DNA of 12,248 nt from Hemicentrotus pulcherrimus (taxonomy: Eukaryota; Echinodermata; Echinoidea; Camarodonta; Strongylocentrotidae): contig BEXV01000003.1 of NCBI GenBank assembly GCA_003118195.1, positions 1 to 12,248 of the forward strand. The letters run 5' to 3'. Position 1 is the first letter of the stretch, and each line of letters begins with the position of its first letter. Made by a program: the position numbers and the translations under genes. The notes below the pieces were generated by a model, which was not told where the DNA came from, did no database searches, and saw only the letters and a list, made by a program, of their open reading frames with translations. Positions 9,201 to 12,248 of the stretch are shown here, piece by piece.

Positions 9201-11999
9201 GAAAGCCGAGTTAAAGACGGACAACCAACACCTTGAGAAGCAGAATGAAGAGTTATTATCAGAGAGACAAGAACTCAAATACATGGTGTGTATACTCTCT
9301 TTATGCTTATATGAATGTACTCTCTGCCATTGTGTTTTTATGCCTTATACCCAAGCTATTCTGCACCAGTATATTCATTCTCCTCTGTCTAATAAATGAG
9401 AAACTTTGAAATTACGTTTTGAAAATCAGATGCCTGTGTGCCATGACATGTGGTCATGTCATATCCTCTTGTTACTATATGATTTTAAATAAAAAAATTG
9501 TGTTTCATTGTCTGTTTGTCAGAAGCAACAACATGTAAAGGCTTAGCTTAGAATAAAGTTTGGGAAGAATTAAACTTCTTGATCATCTCGCTGCCAGTTT
9601 CAGATCGCTTCTTCATCACGCCATCATACAAGTAACCTTGGACATATCAGTATATATTTCGTTATAATAAATATAGAAAATAATCTGGATTTATATACCG
9701 CTTCATACAAAATGCCATCTCTAAGCACTTTACAGGTATTATTACCCCAGTCATCGTATTCATTCATGCGCAGTGTGCATGCACTATGCACCACTCCCTG
9801 GGGAGTATTCCTACCATATGGTCACCGTGAGGGCATATGGCAATTACAAACAAAGGCTCTCGTCATCCTACCAGGCCCCCCTTTCTCTGCTGGATTAATG
9901 CCTTGGCAAACGTCACTAGTGCCATGTAGGGGATCGAACCCACGACCTATGTATTTCAAGTCAAGTGCTTATTAAAAGGGAAATCCAGCCCAAATAGAAA
10001 TCTACATCTACATCAGAGAAGCAAACTGATGAAATTTTCAATTAAATCTGACTAAATATAAGAAAGTTATAAATTTGTAAAAGTTGGAATCACTACCGGT
10101 ATACATATGGGTACTTCAAATTGGCTGAAGCGGAATGTCAATGTGATGTCTGTCAGACAACTTTCCTTTCTATGAAATGACTAAACTTTACATTTTTCAA
10201 AAATTCATGGCTGAGGAGGGTCTATTCTTTTTAGAGGACCTATAATAATATGCTCTCTATAATTTATTTTTAGTAGTGCCCCAAGGGTACACAGAAAAAA
10301 ATGGGAGAGTTATTAACGTCCTCAACACAATCCACTAACCAAACTACCAATTTGAGGTTTGCATAGATTTAGGATCTCATATTTCAAACATTATAACTTC
10401 CTTTCTATTGGTCCGATTCATTTCAAACTTTTGCCATTCTGTTTTTTATTTTTCTGCTTTCATACGATCTACTTATTACAAGGGTTGGCTTTCCCTTTAA
10501 ACCTCTAGACTATGACACCTCTCGTAACAATCACAATCACATCGTCATTTATCACTCTACACCAAACAGATGAAGGGCCACGGCGCCATCAAAAACCAGT
10601 TTGAGGAGGCGCGGGTGCGACTGCGCCGCTCCGAACTCAACCTCGGCGAGCTGCACAGGGACAACTGTCGCCTGACAGAAGAGTTGGAGGGTGCCATGAA
10701 GGAGAGGCAGGAGCTGATTCACATGATGGAGACCAGTCAGCAGATGAACAAGGAGAAGATTGCCCTCCTGGAGGAACAGCTTTTGCAAGGTAATGATCAT
10801 TAATCAGCAGTTGGGAGATTTGTATTAGTAGTTCTGTATCAACCGTGGATTAGAAGCCTAATAAGCATTTTGTCATGTTTTGTTTAATAGTTCCCTTTTA
10901 TAAGATTGTGTGTTATATTTTATGATAGTGCTTTTAATACTGATCAAATCAAATCAAATCAAATCAAATTAAATCAAATCTTATTCGTTATTGCTGTCCT
11001 TGATAAAGCATTGCTACTGGAGGAGTTCGTCAAAGCATTGAAAAAAAATGTTTCTACCAGGAACCTATAAATCACACTTTGGTATCAAAAAAAGAGTGGC
11101 AATTGTCTTGCCAAAATACAAATACACCACATCTTGGATTTTGGTAAAACTGCTTTGAGAACACATTGGCCCAAACATAGAATAGCATTAAACTTAATTT
11201 TGTCAATAGCACACTGCATAAGTGCCTTTTAATTTTGTTTACAGGTTGCCTAATAATGTTTTTTTCCTTTCAGCCTCTAGCCCAGCAGTGTTGGGAGAGT
11301 CTTTGGGTATCATTGCTGAGCAGCGTGTCTCCGAGCTTGAGCTGGAACTGGAGAAGGTGCGCATGAGCTGGACCAGTCCCGAAGTCTATCAGAAGATGAA
11401 AAGCTTGTACGAGGAAGCTTGTCAGACTGCACAGGCATACGAGGTATACAGAAATGCATCACCCCCCCCCCCTCCCCTCAGTAATCAAGCCATGTCAGGA
11501 CAACTATCTCAGGACAGATAGCCCTCCCCCACTAGGGCACTAATCCTTTTGGATCATTACCACTCAGACAACTACCCCCTTGAAAAATTACCCATGATTA
11601 TCCTCGAACAACTTTCAATGGGATTGTTTACGAGGGAATAGTTGTCCTGAGGATAGGCCCTAGTTGTGCATGGGGTAATTTTTCCCCAAGGGGATAGTTG
11701 TAGGAACATTTGTCAAAGTGGAGGGGGGTAATTGTCATGGGCCTTGGTTTCAAACCCGGGTCACTGGATAACGAGACCACTGCTCTACCGACTGAGCTAC
11801 CGCGCCTCTTCGTAATGGCTGCATATTCATTCAAATTCATTTTTGTTCTCCTCAGGGTCAGTTGAAAGAGCGTCAAGATCAAATAAGACAACTTGAGACT
11901 AACATCCAGAATCTTCAGTCTACCTGGGCTTCTCCTGACGTCCACCAGAAACTGAGAGACCTTTATGACGAGACCAACCAAGACAAACAAAAATATGAG
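224..11999 (+). CDS. NUMA1: NuMA-like spindle-pole protein, 5' part (12 coding exons, 3' incomplete)
   Basis: Joining 224-259, 884-969, 1698-1768, 2242-2502, 2920-2976, 5476-5624, 6255-6378, 8291-8408, 9180-9285, 10570-10789, 11274-11443 and 11856-11999 gives 1542 bases, exactly 514 codons with no stop; every junction is GT-AG and in phase. Residues 1-151 form a Hook-like helical domain. VNSLGV (13-18) and VSEVAKVTTLLL (near 90-100) line up with VNSLHV and ELELAKMTMLLL of vertebrate NuMA as I recall it. A Ser/Pro linker with SPMSP (203-207) followed by LINSPY recalls SPMGDILQTPQF of vertebrate NuMA at nearly the same residue number. Residues 221-514 are heptad-rich coiled coil. NuMA binds dynein/dynactin, focuses spindle poles and works at the cortex with LGN; its Hook domain binds dynein light intermediate chain. 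Human NuMA is about 2,100 residues, so roughly three quarters should lie to the right. Another Hook-type coiled-coil protein (HOOK, CCDC88) is possible but fits the N-terminus less well. Confidence 0.82.
260..883 (+). other. Intron 1
   Basis: A 624-base phase-0 intron bounded by GTGAGT and TTTTTAG. A+T-rich with no long ORF. I see no recognisable repeat in it. Confidence 0.75.
884..969 (+). CDS. NUMA1: Exon 2: Hook-like domain, residues 13-41
   Basis: The acceptor TTTTTAG ends at 883 and the donor GTAAGG begins at 970. Entry is phase 0 and exit leaves two bases (CT) of a Leu codon. The peptide begins VNSLGVGEVIESLHQLKDG and ends ISMIKI. It matches the part of the NuMA Hook domain that reads VNSLHVADPVEAVLQLQD in human (from memory): the VNSL start, the acidic and hydrophobic spacing, and the QL.D turn are shared. 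This exon and exon 4 carry most of the family identification. Confidence 0.88.
970..1697 (+). other. Intron 2, with a hairpin element
   Basis: A 728-base intron bounded by GTAAGG and TTTTAACAG. It contains the hairpin listed at 1009-1123, starting only 39 bases after the donor. A short local repeat of AAATCACCAG occurs near 1340-1365. The rest is unremarkable A+T-rich sequence. Confidence 0.75.
1009..1123. mobile_element. 115-bp hairpin (foldback MITE-like) element
   Basis: The two halves are inverted copies: ATTAGTAAGAACTACCCACA at the left matches the complement of the right end, ATTAGTAAAAATTACCCACA. The match continues through GGTACC, AACAGT and CTAACAC to a small loop around 1060-1075 (CTCG...CGAG). 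Only scattered mismatches and one-base indels interrupt it. There is no coding capacity. Such compact near-palindromes are typical of foldback MITEs. No clear target-site duplication is visible, so the transposon class is unknown. Confidence 0.75.
1698..1768 (+). CDS. NUMA1: Exon 3: Hook-like domain, residues 41-64
   Basis: The acceptor TTTTAACAG ends at 1697 and the donor GTAAGT begins at 1769. The first T completes the Leu codon from exon 2, and the exon leaves one base (G) for the next. The peptide runs SDKEVPDCENPMQCYRYVLK then YLE, where the aromatic and hydrophobic residues in YRYVLKYL suit an amphipathic helix like the DFVCSFL helix in the vertebrate domain. The acidic, Cys-containing loop is lineage-specific as far as I can tell. 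Confidence 0.82.
1769..2241 (+). other. Intron 3
   Basis: A 473-base phase-1 intron with a consensus GTAAGT donor and CACCAG acceptor. A+T-rich. No repeat or ORF of interest seen. Confidence 0.75.
2242..2502 (+). CDS. NUMA1: Exon 4: C-terminal half of Hook-like domain, residues 65-151
   Basis: The acceptor CTCGCACCAG ends at 2241 and the donor GTGAGG begins at 2503; entry and exit are both phase 1. An ATG at 2199 in the same frame lies inside the intron and is not a real start. The exon encodes GFYQSSLKYHVDFSQIVNGS, then VSEVAKVTTLLLCAS and a helical stretch containing IQYIVAQESSHKLRADF. The E.AK.T.LLL core is the clearest NuMA signature in the window; in the vertebrate protein this helix belongs to the Hook domain that binds dynein light intermediate chain. 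Base composition is markedly more G+C-rich than the flanking introns. Confidence 0.9.
2503..2919 (+). other. Intron 4
   Basis: A 417-base phase-1 intron bounded by GTGAGG and GTGTTTAG. A+T-rich, nothing else recognised. Confidence 0.72.
2920..2976 (+). CDS. NUMA1: Exon 5: 57-bp linker exon, residues 152-170
   Basis: The acceptor CGTGTTTAG ends at 2919 and the donor GTAGTG begins at 2977. It enters and leaves in phase 1 and adds 19 residues (SQPATTIDECIPSTTSQR plus the split Gly) rich in Ser/Thr. Because it is symmetric and both flanking Gly codons share the same split base, skipping it would keep the frame; it could be a cassette exon. The peptide has no recognisable motif and fits a disordered linker. 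Confidence rests on splice sites, phase and composition only, so it is less certain than its neighbours. Confidence 0.65.
3014..3246. mobile_element. Possible small TIR element
   Basis: CTGAGTGGGCAA at 3014-3025 is perfectly inverted at 3235-3246 (TTGCCCACTCAG), with weaker similarity continuing inward (CTCTTTC against GAAAGA). The enclosed 233 bases have no coding capacity. A 12-bp inverted pair at this distance suggests a MITE, but no target-site duplication is seen. Confidence 0.35.
3257..3298 (+). repeat. 19-bp tandem repeat, two copies
   Basis: ATATCCATTACATTTATCT occurs twice head to tail (3257-3275 and 3276-3294), followed by the start of a third copy (ATATC). Confidence 0.85.
4519..4893. 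mobile_element. Long palindrome containing a CCAGGGG-ended MITE
   Basis: The left arm (about 4519-4650) and right arm (about 4760-4893) are inverted copies of each other over roughly 130 bases with few mismatches, around a 109-base unique loop. Within it lies a core (4562-4848) with ends CCAGGGGAGTGTTTCACAAA and its complement. That core belongs to the same family as the element at 7577-7894. The outer ~43 bases of each arm (CAATTTACAGCTGCTTTG and neighbours) are absent from the other copy. No transposase is encoded. Confidence 0.8.
5291..5383 (+). repeat. Intronic direct repeat, copy A (left of exon 6)
   Basis: It runs from TGTGTGGTATCAGTGTCTG through GATATTGAAG directly into TAAAAGTCACTGGATTCCTG and ends in TTATCATTGCAGC. 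The same sequence lies right of exon 6 at 5693-5955, where 176 extra bases separate GATATTGAAG-equivalent from TAAAAGTCA. An AG at its end could in principle act as a cryptic acceptor. Confidence 0.8.
5476..5624 (+). CDS. NUMA1: Exon 6: Ser/Thr/Pro-rich linker with SPMSP motif, residues 171-220
   Basis: The acceptor TTCCTTGATAG ends at 5475 and the donor GTAGGT begins at 5625; entry is phase 1 and exit phase 0. The peptide is disordered in character, with several S/T-P pairs (LTP, SSP, SPMSP, NSP). The end, SPMSPVHNLINSPY, resembles SPMGDILQTPQF at about residue 200-215 of vertebrate NuMA, just before the coiled coil. The S-P sites are candidate proline-directed kinase sites, but none has the full S/T-P-x-K/R consensus. 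Partly duplicated intronic sequence flanks the exon on both sides. Confidence 0.85.
5625..6254 (+). other. Intron 6
   Basis: A 630-base phase-0 intron bounded by GTAGGT and CCGTTTCAG. Much of it is repeat: copy B of the duplicated sequence (5693-5955), then further short duplications. ACAGACTC..TTGACACTT recurs near 5663 and 5996, and GCCCAAA-(C)TCTGTCAGTCT near 5956 and 6048. The ORF at 6037-6228 has no recognisable product. Confidence 0.7.
5693..5955 (+). repeat. Intronic direct repeat, copy B (right of exon 6), with 176-bp insert
   Basis: 5693-5730 matches 5291-5330 and 5907-5955 matches 5331-5383, with a few substitutions. Bases 5731-5906 are extra relative to copy A. The extra segment is A+T-rich, contains two ACCGGT hexamers and has no obvious terminal inverted repeat. 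Copy B may therefore be the fuller version and copy A a deletion derivative. Confidence 0.78.
6255..6378 (+). CDS. NUMA1: Exon 7: start of coiled coil, residues 221-261
   Basis: The acceptor TTCCGTTTCAG ends at 6254. The exon enters in phase 0 with LNNRRLHDRVRNLESKIASE and leaves one base for the next. The donor GTTTGT at 6379 is weak, since it lacks A at +3 and G at +5. Leu/Ile/Val recur at heptad spacing among charged residues, as expected where vertebrate NuMA moves from the globular head to the rod. Confidence 0.85.
6727..6796 (+). repeat. GAACCG-rich repeat, left copy
   Basis: CCGAAC and GAACCG motifs recur (CCGCCGAACCGAACG, then GCCGAACATGGC, CAAACCGAACG). A same-orientation relative lies near 7533-7566 (CCGAACCGAACC...CGAACATAGCG). 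The origin is unclear; it may be the remnant of an older element split by later insertions. Confidence 0.5.
6925..7496. mobile_element. Possible hAT-like non-autonomous element
   Basis: The left edge CAGTGGTGGGC and the complement of the right edge, CAGCACTGGGC, match at 9 of 11 positions and have the CA..G start common in hAT termini. The right end carries a G+C-rich palindromic stretch (GGGCCCGGCCGGCCC) unlike the surrounding A+T-rich DNA. No 8-bp target-site duplication and no transposase is visible, so the boundaries are tentative. Confidence 0.3.
7224..7310 (+). repeat. 42-bp tandem duplication
   Basis: A 42-base unit beginning GATTTGCTATTCAAG is repeated head to tail (7224-7265 and 7266-7307) with two or three differences. 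The 65-residue ORF over it simply translates the duplication and is not considered a gene. Confidence 0.85.
7533..7566 (+). repeat. GAACCG-rich repeat, right copy
   Basis: CCGAACCCCGAACCGAACC followed by CGAACATAGCG is in the same orientation as the similar tract near 6727-6796. It ends just before the MITE at 7577. Confidence 0.5.
7577..7894. mobile_element. MITE with GGGGGGTGTTTCACAAAGAT termini
   Basis: The left arm 7577-7646 and right arm 7824-7894 are inverted copies: GGGGGGTGTTTCACAAAGAT at the tips, then TAAGTT(G/C)AACTTAA-type sequence, then GACTTAAAAATTATGGAAAG with one mismatch. The 318-base element encodes nothing. It shares its terminal sequence with the core at 4562-4848, so the same MITE family sits twice in this gene. 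No target-site duplication is evident. Confidence 0.8.
8291..8408 (+). CDS. NUMA1: Exon 8: coiled coil, residues 262-301
   Basis: The acceptor TATGATTACAG ends at 8290 and the donor GTAAGG begins at 8409; entry is phase 1 and exit phase 2. It encodes DSQLRELNQKVKELNKLKD then VVDELQEVQAELQKSTRENT, with regular a/d-type hydrophobic positions, many Lys/Glu and no Pro. This is continuous rod sequence. A miniature TIR element begins 44 bases after the donor. Confidence 0.87.
8453..8538. mobile_element. 86-bp miniature TIR element
   Basis: CTGTATATAAGACGCA near the left end is inverted at the right end as TGCGCCTTATACACAG, and the similarity extends outward to TACTGTA / TACAGGA. Only about 35 bases separate the arms. 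The TATAAGACGCA-type tip followed by a short C/G run resembles the ends of pogo/Tigger-type Tc1-mariner elements as I recall them; that family assignment is inference. Confidence 0.6.
8775..8865. repeat. Inverted-repeat fragment around poly-T/poly-A
   Basis: GAATACTCGG at 8805-8814 is inverted at 8856-8865 (CCGAGTATTC) around a run of T then A-rich sequence. Just upstream is the palindrome GTACTCGAGTAC (8775-8786). CTAGGGCTGTGCATAAG shortly before resembles a hAT terminus, so this may be a decayed hAT fragment, but the other end is not found. Confidence 0.4.
9180..9285 (+). CDS. NUMA1: Exon 9: coiled coil, residues 301-336
   Basis: The acceptor TCTTCATAG ends at 9179 after a long pyrimidine-rich tract and the donor GTGTGT begins at 9286; entry is phase 2 and exit phase 0. 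It encodes LKKLLEKKAELKTDNQHLEK then QNEELLSERQELKYM, a high-probability coiled coil by inspection. An upstream in-frame ATG at 9163 lies in the acceptor tract and is not a start. Confidence 0.85.
9682..9971 (-). mobile_element. tRNA-derived SINE, body and B-box half
   Basis: Read on the minus strand, this begins AAGCACTTGACTTGAAATAC, then GGTCGTGGGTTCGATCCCCT. That is an anticodon-arm-like stretch followed by a canonical pol III B box (GGTTCGATCC). A roughly 240-base body ends in GAAGCGGTATATAAATCC and an AT-rich tail near 9682. The tRNA 5' part with box A lies across the inserted element at 10502-10520. The ORF at 9712-9975 only translates the complement of the SINE; its RGSNPRP stretch is the B box read backwards. 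Confidence 0.78.
9972..10500. mobile_element. 521-bp element with TTAA target-site duplication
   Basis: TTAA at 9972-9975 and 10497-10500 flanks 521 bases whose ends are inverted: left AAGGGAAATCCAGCCC, right (complement) AGGGAAAGCCAACCC, with a few mismatches and one extra A. There is no coding capacity. TTAA duplication is characteristic of the piggyBac superfamily, but the termini do not show a clear piggyBac signature, so the class is open. Confidence 0.7.
10501..10524 (-). mobile_element. Separated tRNA 5' part (A box) of the interrupted SINE
   Basis: On the minus strand, GGTGTCA is followed directly by TAGTCTAGAGG, which fits the pol III box A consensus TRGYNNARNNG. The GGTGTCA segment can pair, allowing G-U, with TGGCACT found just after the B box of the other half (9917-9923), as the two strands of a tRNA acceptor stem would. 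This supports one SINE head split by the element between the halves. Confidence 0.6.
10570..10789 (+). CDS. NUMA1: Exon 10: coiled coil, residues 337-409
   Basis: The acceptor CTCTACACCAAACAG ends at 10569 and the donor GTAATG begins at 10790; entry is phase 0 and exit phase 1. The first codon happens to be ATG but is internal. The exon is clearly G+C-rich against the A+T-rich introns. It contains EEARVRLRRSELNLGELHRD and KERQELIHMMET, the latter resembling KERQDQIRQLET in exon 12. Charged residues dominate, heptads are regular and there is no Pro. Confidence 0.88.
10790..11273 (+). other. Intron 10
   Basis: A 484-base phase-1 intron bounded by GTAATG and CCTTTCAG. Apart from the pentanucleotide microsatellite, nothing recognisable is seen. 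Confidence 0.75.
10942..10980 (+). repeat. (AATCA)n microsatellite
   Basis: About seven to eight tandem pentamers of ATCAA/AAATC with one interruption (AAATT). Probably length-polymorphic. Confidence 0.9.
11274..11443 (+). CDS. NUMA1: Exon 11: coiled coil with first WTSPEV module, residues 410-466
   Basis: The acceptor follows a T-rich tract ending TTTCAG at 11273 and the donor GTATAC begins at 11444; entry is phase 1 and exit phase 0. The exon opens with a helix-breaking stretch (ASSPAVLGESLGII), then the coil VSELELELEKVR, then MSWTSPEVYQKMKSLYEEA to QAYE. Trp442, Ser444-Pro445 and Tyr455 are conspicuous in a rod. The same pattern recurs exactly 48 residues later in exon 12. Confidence 0.87.
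11444..11855 (+). other. Intron 11, mostly SINE
   Basis: A 412-base phase-0 intron bounded by GTATAC and TTCTCCTCAG. A run of C (11461-11472) follows the donor by about 20 bases, and most of the rest is a minus-strand SINE that stops roughly 50 bases before the acceptor. Confidence 0.76.
11476..11806 (-). mobile_element. tRNA-derived SINE with foldback body
   Basis: On the minus strand the head reads GGCGCGGTAGCTCAGTCGGT, then AGAGCAG and CCCGGGTTTGAAACC. Box A is TAGCTCAGTCGG (11788-11799) and the B-box-like GGTTTGAAACC is at 11746-11756. The acceptor and T stems do not pair fully, so it is not a functional tRNA gene. The body holds inverted pairs: ACAACTACCCCCTTG...AAAAATTACCC (11568-11596) against 11669-11702, and TCAGGACAACTAT (11495-11507) against 11638-11650. 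No target-site duplication was identified. The minus-strand ORF at 11628-11990 is a shadow of this element and of exon 12. Confidence 0.75.
11856..11999 (+). CDS. NUMA1: Exon 12: coiled coil with second WASPDV module, residues 467-514
   Basis: The acceptor TTGTTCTCCTCAG ends at 11855 and the donor GTAATG begins at 12000. The exon is 144 bases, exactly 48 codons, phase 0 at both ends. It encodes GQLKERQDQIRQLETNIQNL, then STWASPDVHQKLRDLYDET and KQKYE. It is the last exon visible; the frame is open at its end, so the gene continues beyond the window. Its second half matches the end of exon 11, as expected of a duplicated symmetric exon. Confidence 0.87.
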
Positions 12000-12248
12000 G
12001 TAATGATTCTTCTATTATATCTAGAGAGAGAGAGAGAGAAATTTGATGTATGTGGAACCCAGGTATACTACCTGTTGTAAATGTTGTGAATACTTATTGT
12101 TAAAGATAAAGTTGTGTTCTGGTCATGTTATTGCATTGTGAAAGAAACGGTGTGGAATCTATCAGAAAAGGTTGATCATCTAGTATATAAGTATTTGTGT
12201 GTATTGCAAGGTTCTGGAATCATCAAAATGATAAGAAATTTGGCCAAA
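12000..12248 (+). other. Intron 12, start only
   Basis: The donor GTAATG is followed by A+T-rich sequence with a short (AG)n run at 12021-12040. No acceptor followed by a convincing coiled-coil exon is seen before the window ends. Confidence 0.7.

Larger units (their letters stand above)
9286..10569 (+). other. Intron 9, 1.3 kb, with nested repeats
   Basis: A phase-0 intron bounded by GTGTGT and CACCAAACAG. From 9286 to about 9680 I see only A+T-rich sequence. From about 9680 to 10520 it is almost wholly a minus-strand SINE interrupted by a TTAA-flanked element. Confidence 0.74.

Noticed and set aside
9712..9975. 87-residue ORF with an RGSNPRP stretch
   Set aside because: It reads the complement of a tRNA-derived SINE; that peptide is what the B box gives when translated on the opposite strand, a well-known false gene signal.
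10552..10800. 82-residue minus-strand ORF
   Set aside because: It is antisense to exon 10, and the plus-strand reading is a clear coiled coil with proper splice sites.
11738..11806. Functional tRNA gene on the minus strand
   Set aside because: Box A and a B-like box are present, but the acceptor stem, the T stem and part of the anticodon stem do not pair, C56 of the T loop is replaced by T, and a SINE body follows directly.
11628..11990. 120-residue minus-strand ORF
   Set aside because: It combines the antisense of exon 12 with the SINE head; the RGSSVGRA-type peptide is the box A region translated.

Overview
The window is eukaryotic genomic DNA: A+T-rich, repeat-laden introns interrupted by short exons with GT-AG junctions. 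It holds the 5' part of one split gene on the + strand. Twelve exons between 216 and 11999 splice in perfect phase into a 514-codon open frame with no stop, and the gene runs off the right edge. The product looks like NuMA (nuclear mitotic apparatus protein): a globular Hook-type N-terminal domain (residues 1 to about 151), a Ser/Thr/Pro-rich linker with an SPMSP motif (about 152-220), then a long coiled coil (221-514 and on). The exon style, the kinds of repeat (tRNA-derived SINEs, foldback MITEs) and the divergence from vertebrate NuMA suggest a marine deuterostome invertebrate, most likely an echinoderm. That placement is inference.

Layout: 1-215 is upstream non-coding sequence ending in a splice acceptor. 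Exons 1-4 (216-2502) encode the Hook-like domain; intron 2 carries a 115-bp hairpin element. Exon 5 is a 57-bp phase-symmetric exon. The 2.5-kb intron 5 holds a possible small TIR element and a long palindrome built around a MITE. Exon 6 (linker) is flanked on both sides by a partly duplicated intronic sequence. Exon 7 starts the coiled coil. Intron 7 (1.9 kb) holds GAACCG-rich repeats, a possible hAT-like element with a 42-bp tandem duplication, and a second copy of the MITE. Intron 8 has an 86-bp miniature TIR element. Intron 9 holds a minus-strand tRNA-derived SINE split by a 521-bp element flanked by TTAA. Intron 11 holds another minus-strand tRNA-derived SINE with a foldback body.

There is one gene, so no operon logic applies. 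NuMA-type proteins link dynein/dynactin to microtubule minus ends at spindle poles and to the cell cortex. The C-terminal part that carries LGN- and microtubule-binding regions in vertebrates lies outside the window. The most notable coding observation is that exons 11 and 12 each end in a related W-[TA]-S-P-[ED]-V module at an exact 48-residue spacing, equal to the length of exon 12. This suggests a repeat built by exon duplication that may continue downstream.
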